The translations under genes and the position numbers were made by a program. The notes beneath the pieces were generated by a model. It had not been told where the DNA came from. It did no database searches and saw nothing but the letters and a program-made list of their open reading frames with translations. This document shows positions 63,071 to 64,000 of a stretch of 64,000 nt of DNA, in pieces. The number at the start of each line of letters is the position of its first letter. Positions within the stretch are counted from its first letter, which is position 1. This stretch comes from Oscillospiraceae bacterium. Lineage in GTDB: Bacteria > Bacillota > Clostridia > Oscillospirales > Oscillospiraceae. The DNA is taken from assembly GCA_024697625.1 (NCBI GenBank), contig JAILFJ010000060.1, forward strand, positions 1 through 64,000. Reading direction: 5' to 3'.

Positions 63071-63117
63071 TCTGTTGTACCTCCTCAATAGAGTATTCCC
63101 GAATGGGCTGTCTCTAT

Positions 63118-63145
63118 TATAGCAGCTTTTCAGCGCTTTACAACA
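63118..63145 (-). promoter_or_regulatory. Promoter of the DJ-1/PfpI gene
   Basis: TTGTAA, 16 bases, TATAAT on the minus strand, about 50 bases before the start. Confidence 0.7.
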
Positions 63146-63206
63146 GCATGCACAAAAACTTTTTTCTGCTCTTTCCGGCGCTTTCAGTCATGCCTGGAAG
63201 CCTTCT

Positions 63207-64000
63207 TCAGCACCGTCCTCCGGTCAGAAGCTTCAGCGTCTTCGGCGTAAAGCGCCTCATCACAGCAGCGATCAGGGCTGCCGTGCCGATGCATGCTGCG
63301 AGACCGACCGTCTGGCCTGCCAGCGTGCTCAGCGCCGCAGACGGAACGAGCGCCTCCGTGGCTGCTCTCACCCGGTACACCACAGCGCTGATTACGCTCT
63401 GGTGGGTCGCCAGCATCAGGAAGGAGAGCTTATAGATTCCTTTTCCCTCCATCCACGGCCTGACCGGGAACAGCCAGAGCAGCGACAGCGGCAGCGTCTC
63501 CATCAGTATGCCGACCGCAAAGTCCGGATACACGTTCTCCAGAAAGATGCCGAAGAAGATCATGGATACCAGGAACAGGAAACGGTCCTGATCTGTCATC
63601 TCATCGCAGAAGTGTCCGAGATAGGCGCCGAACAGATAGGCCGGGAGATGCATCAGCATGTTGCCGACGTATCTCGTCCCCATTCCGGGCCGCCGGAAAT
63701 AATACTGCACGGCCATTACCAGCGCCAGCACTGCGAGGAAGCCCAGCTTCCGGTTTCGCAGGAGGATCAGCAGCACCGGAGACAGCAGCGCCAGCAGAAA
63801 CACCGCATACAGGTACCACAGCGCACCGACAGGCGGCCACATCTCCATGAGAAAAACCTTCCTGATGATCTCATCAAGCGGCCAGCCCTGTCCCTGCAGA
63901 ATGCTTTTGAGCAGGTAAATTCCCTGCCAGAGCAGATACGGCACCAGCAGTGTCATTACGCGCTTCTTCAGTTTGGCGCCGAGATTTGAAAAGCCCAGCC
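63207..64000 (-). CDS. Acyltransferase 3 family membrane protein (5' end outside window)
   Basis: The frame is open to the window edge (LGFSNLGAKLKKRVMTLLVPYLLW), so at least the N-terminal helices with the catalytic His are missing. At least seven helices remain, with the charged juxtamembrane RV-x5-PYLLW segment and WYLYAVFLLALLSP typical of OafA/WecH-type O-acyltransferases. They transfer acetyl or other acyl groups to surface glycans, which fits with glf three genes away. Confidence 0.82.
   Translation of the reverse strand, partial: LGFSNLGAKLKKRVMTLLVPYLLWQGIYLLKSILQGQGWPLDEIIRKVFLMEMWPPVGALWYLYAVFLLALLSPVLLILLRNRKLGFLAVLALVMAVQYYFRRPGMGTRYVGNMLMHLPAYLFGAYLGHFCDEMTDQDRFLFLVSMIFFGIFLENVYPDFAVGILMETLPLSLLWLFPVRPWMEGKGIYKLSFLMLATHQSVISAVVYRVRAATEALVPSAALSTLAGQTVGLAACIGTAALIAAVMRRFTPKTLKLLTGGRC

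Overview
The window looks like a chromosomal segment of a fairly GC-rich Firmicute of the Clostridia, most likely a gut-type anaerobe. The evidence is gene order (tig-clpP-clpX-lon-engB; gdpP-rplI-dnaB; tilS-hpt-ftsH; ftsE-ftsX followed by M23 and S41 genes), the short HisG/HisZ pair, a TrpR-like YerC regulator, strong AGGAGG-type ribosome binding sites, near-consensus sigma-A promoters and many Fe-S flavoproteins. Large antisense open frames in the GC-rich part are shadows. I see no rRNA, tRNA, CRISPR array, prophage or insertion sequence.

Layout. 1-4.4 kb: end of a ferredoxin-type aldo/keto reductase and a heterodimeric ABC exporter with one degenerate ATP site. 4.4-5.7 kb: a membrane-anchored metallophosphoesterase with a palindrome over its promoter. 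5.8-6.7 kb: the wreck of an AbiE-type toxin-antitoxin pair. 6.8-14.7 kb: a visibly less GC-rich run of minus-strand genes, mostly joined by 4-base stop/start overlaps, with a damage-repair flavour (8-oxoguanine glycosylase, fructosamine-kinase family, MsrA, HD, GIY-YIG, rhodanese-cyclophilin lipoprotein, rhomboid, radical SAM). 15-22.3 kb: one operon, PucR-type regulator-ftsE-ftsX-M23 hydrolase-S41-greA-lysS, in which the S41 protein has lost its catalytic dyad. 22.4-30.1 kb: the protein quality-control block, plus a guanylate-kinase-like protein with a broken P-loop.

30.2-40.0 kb is the most interesting part. A minus-strand trio (a flavoprotein resembling polyenoic fatty acid isomerase, a phytoene-desaturase/retinol-saturase-type flavoprotein, and a flavin/2Fe-2S reductase) is divergent from an adenylating ligase, a stand-alone acyl carrier protein, an acyl-ACP thioesterase, a large Fe-S/FAD/NAD(P) oxidoreductase and hypA. 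Together they could load, isomerise, reduce and release unsaturated acyl chains. I propose this as a candidate undescribed fatty-acid isomerisation and hydrogenation system.

40-50.8 kb: a Sel1-repeat lipoprotein, two tandem hypB genes, cysE, a single-aptamer glycine riboswitch with its terminator controlling an AGCS symporter, a large coiled-coil membrane protein, guaB, an HtrA-type protease, plsY and a small export-family membrane protein. 50.8-64 kb: a GntR regulator, ftsH, hpt, a short tilS, dnaB, rplI, gdpP, glf, hisG, hisZ, a yerC-like gene, a DJ-1/PfpI protein and the 3' part of an acyltransferase running off the window.
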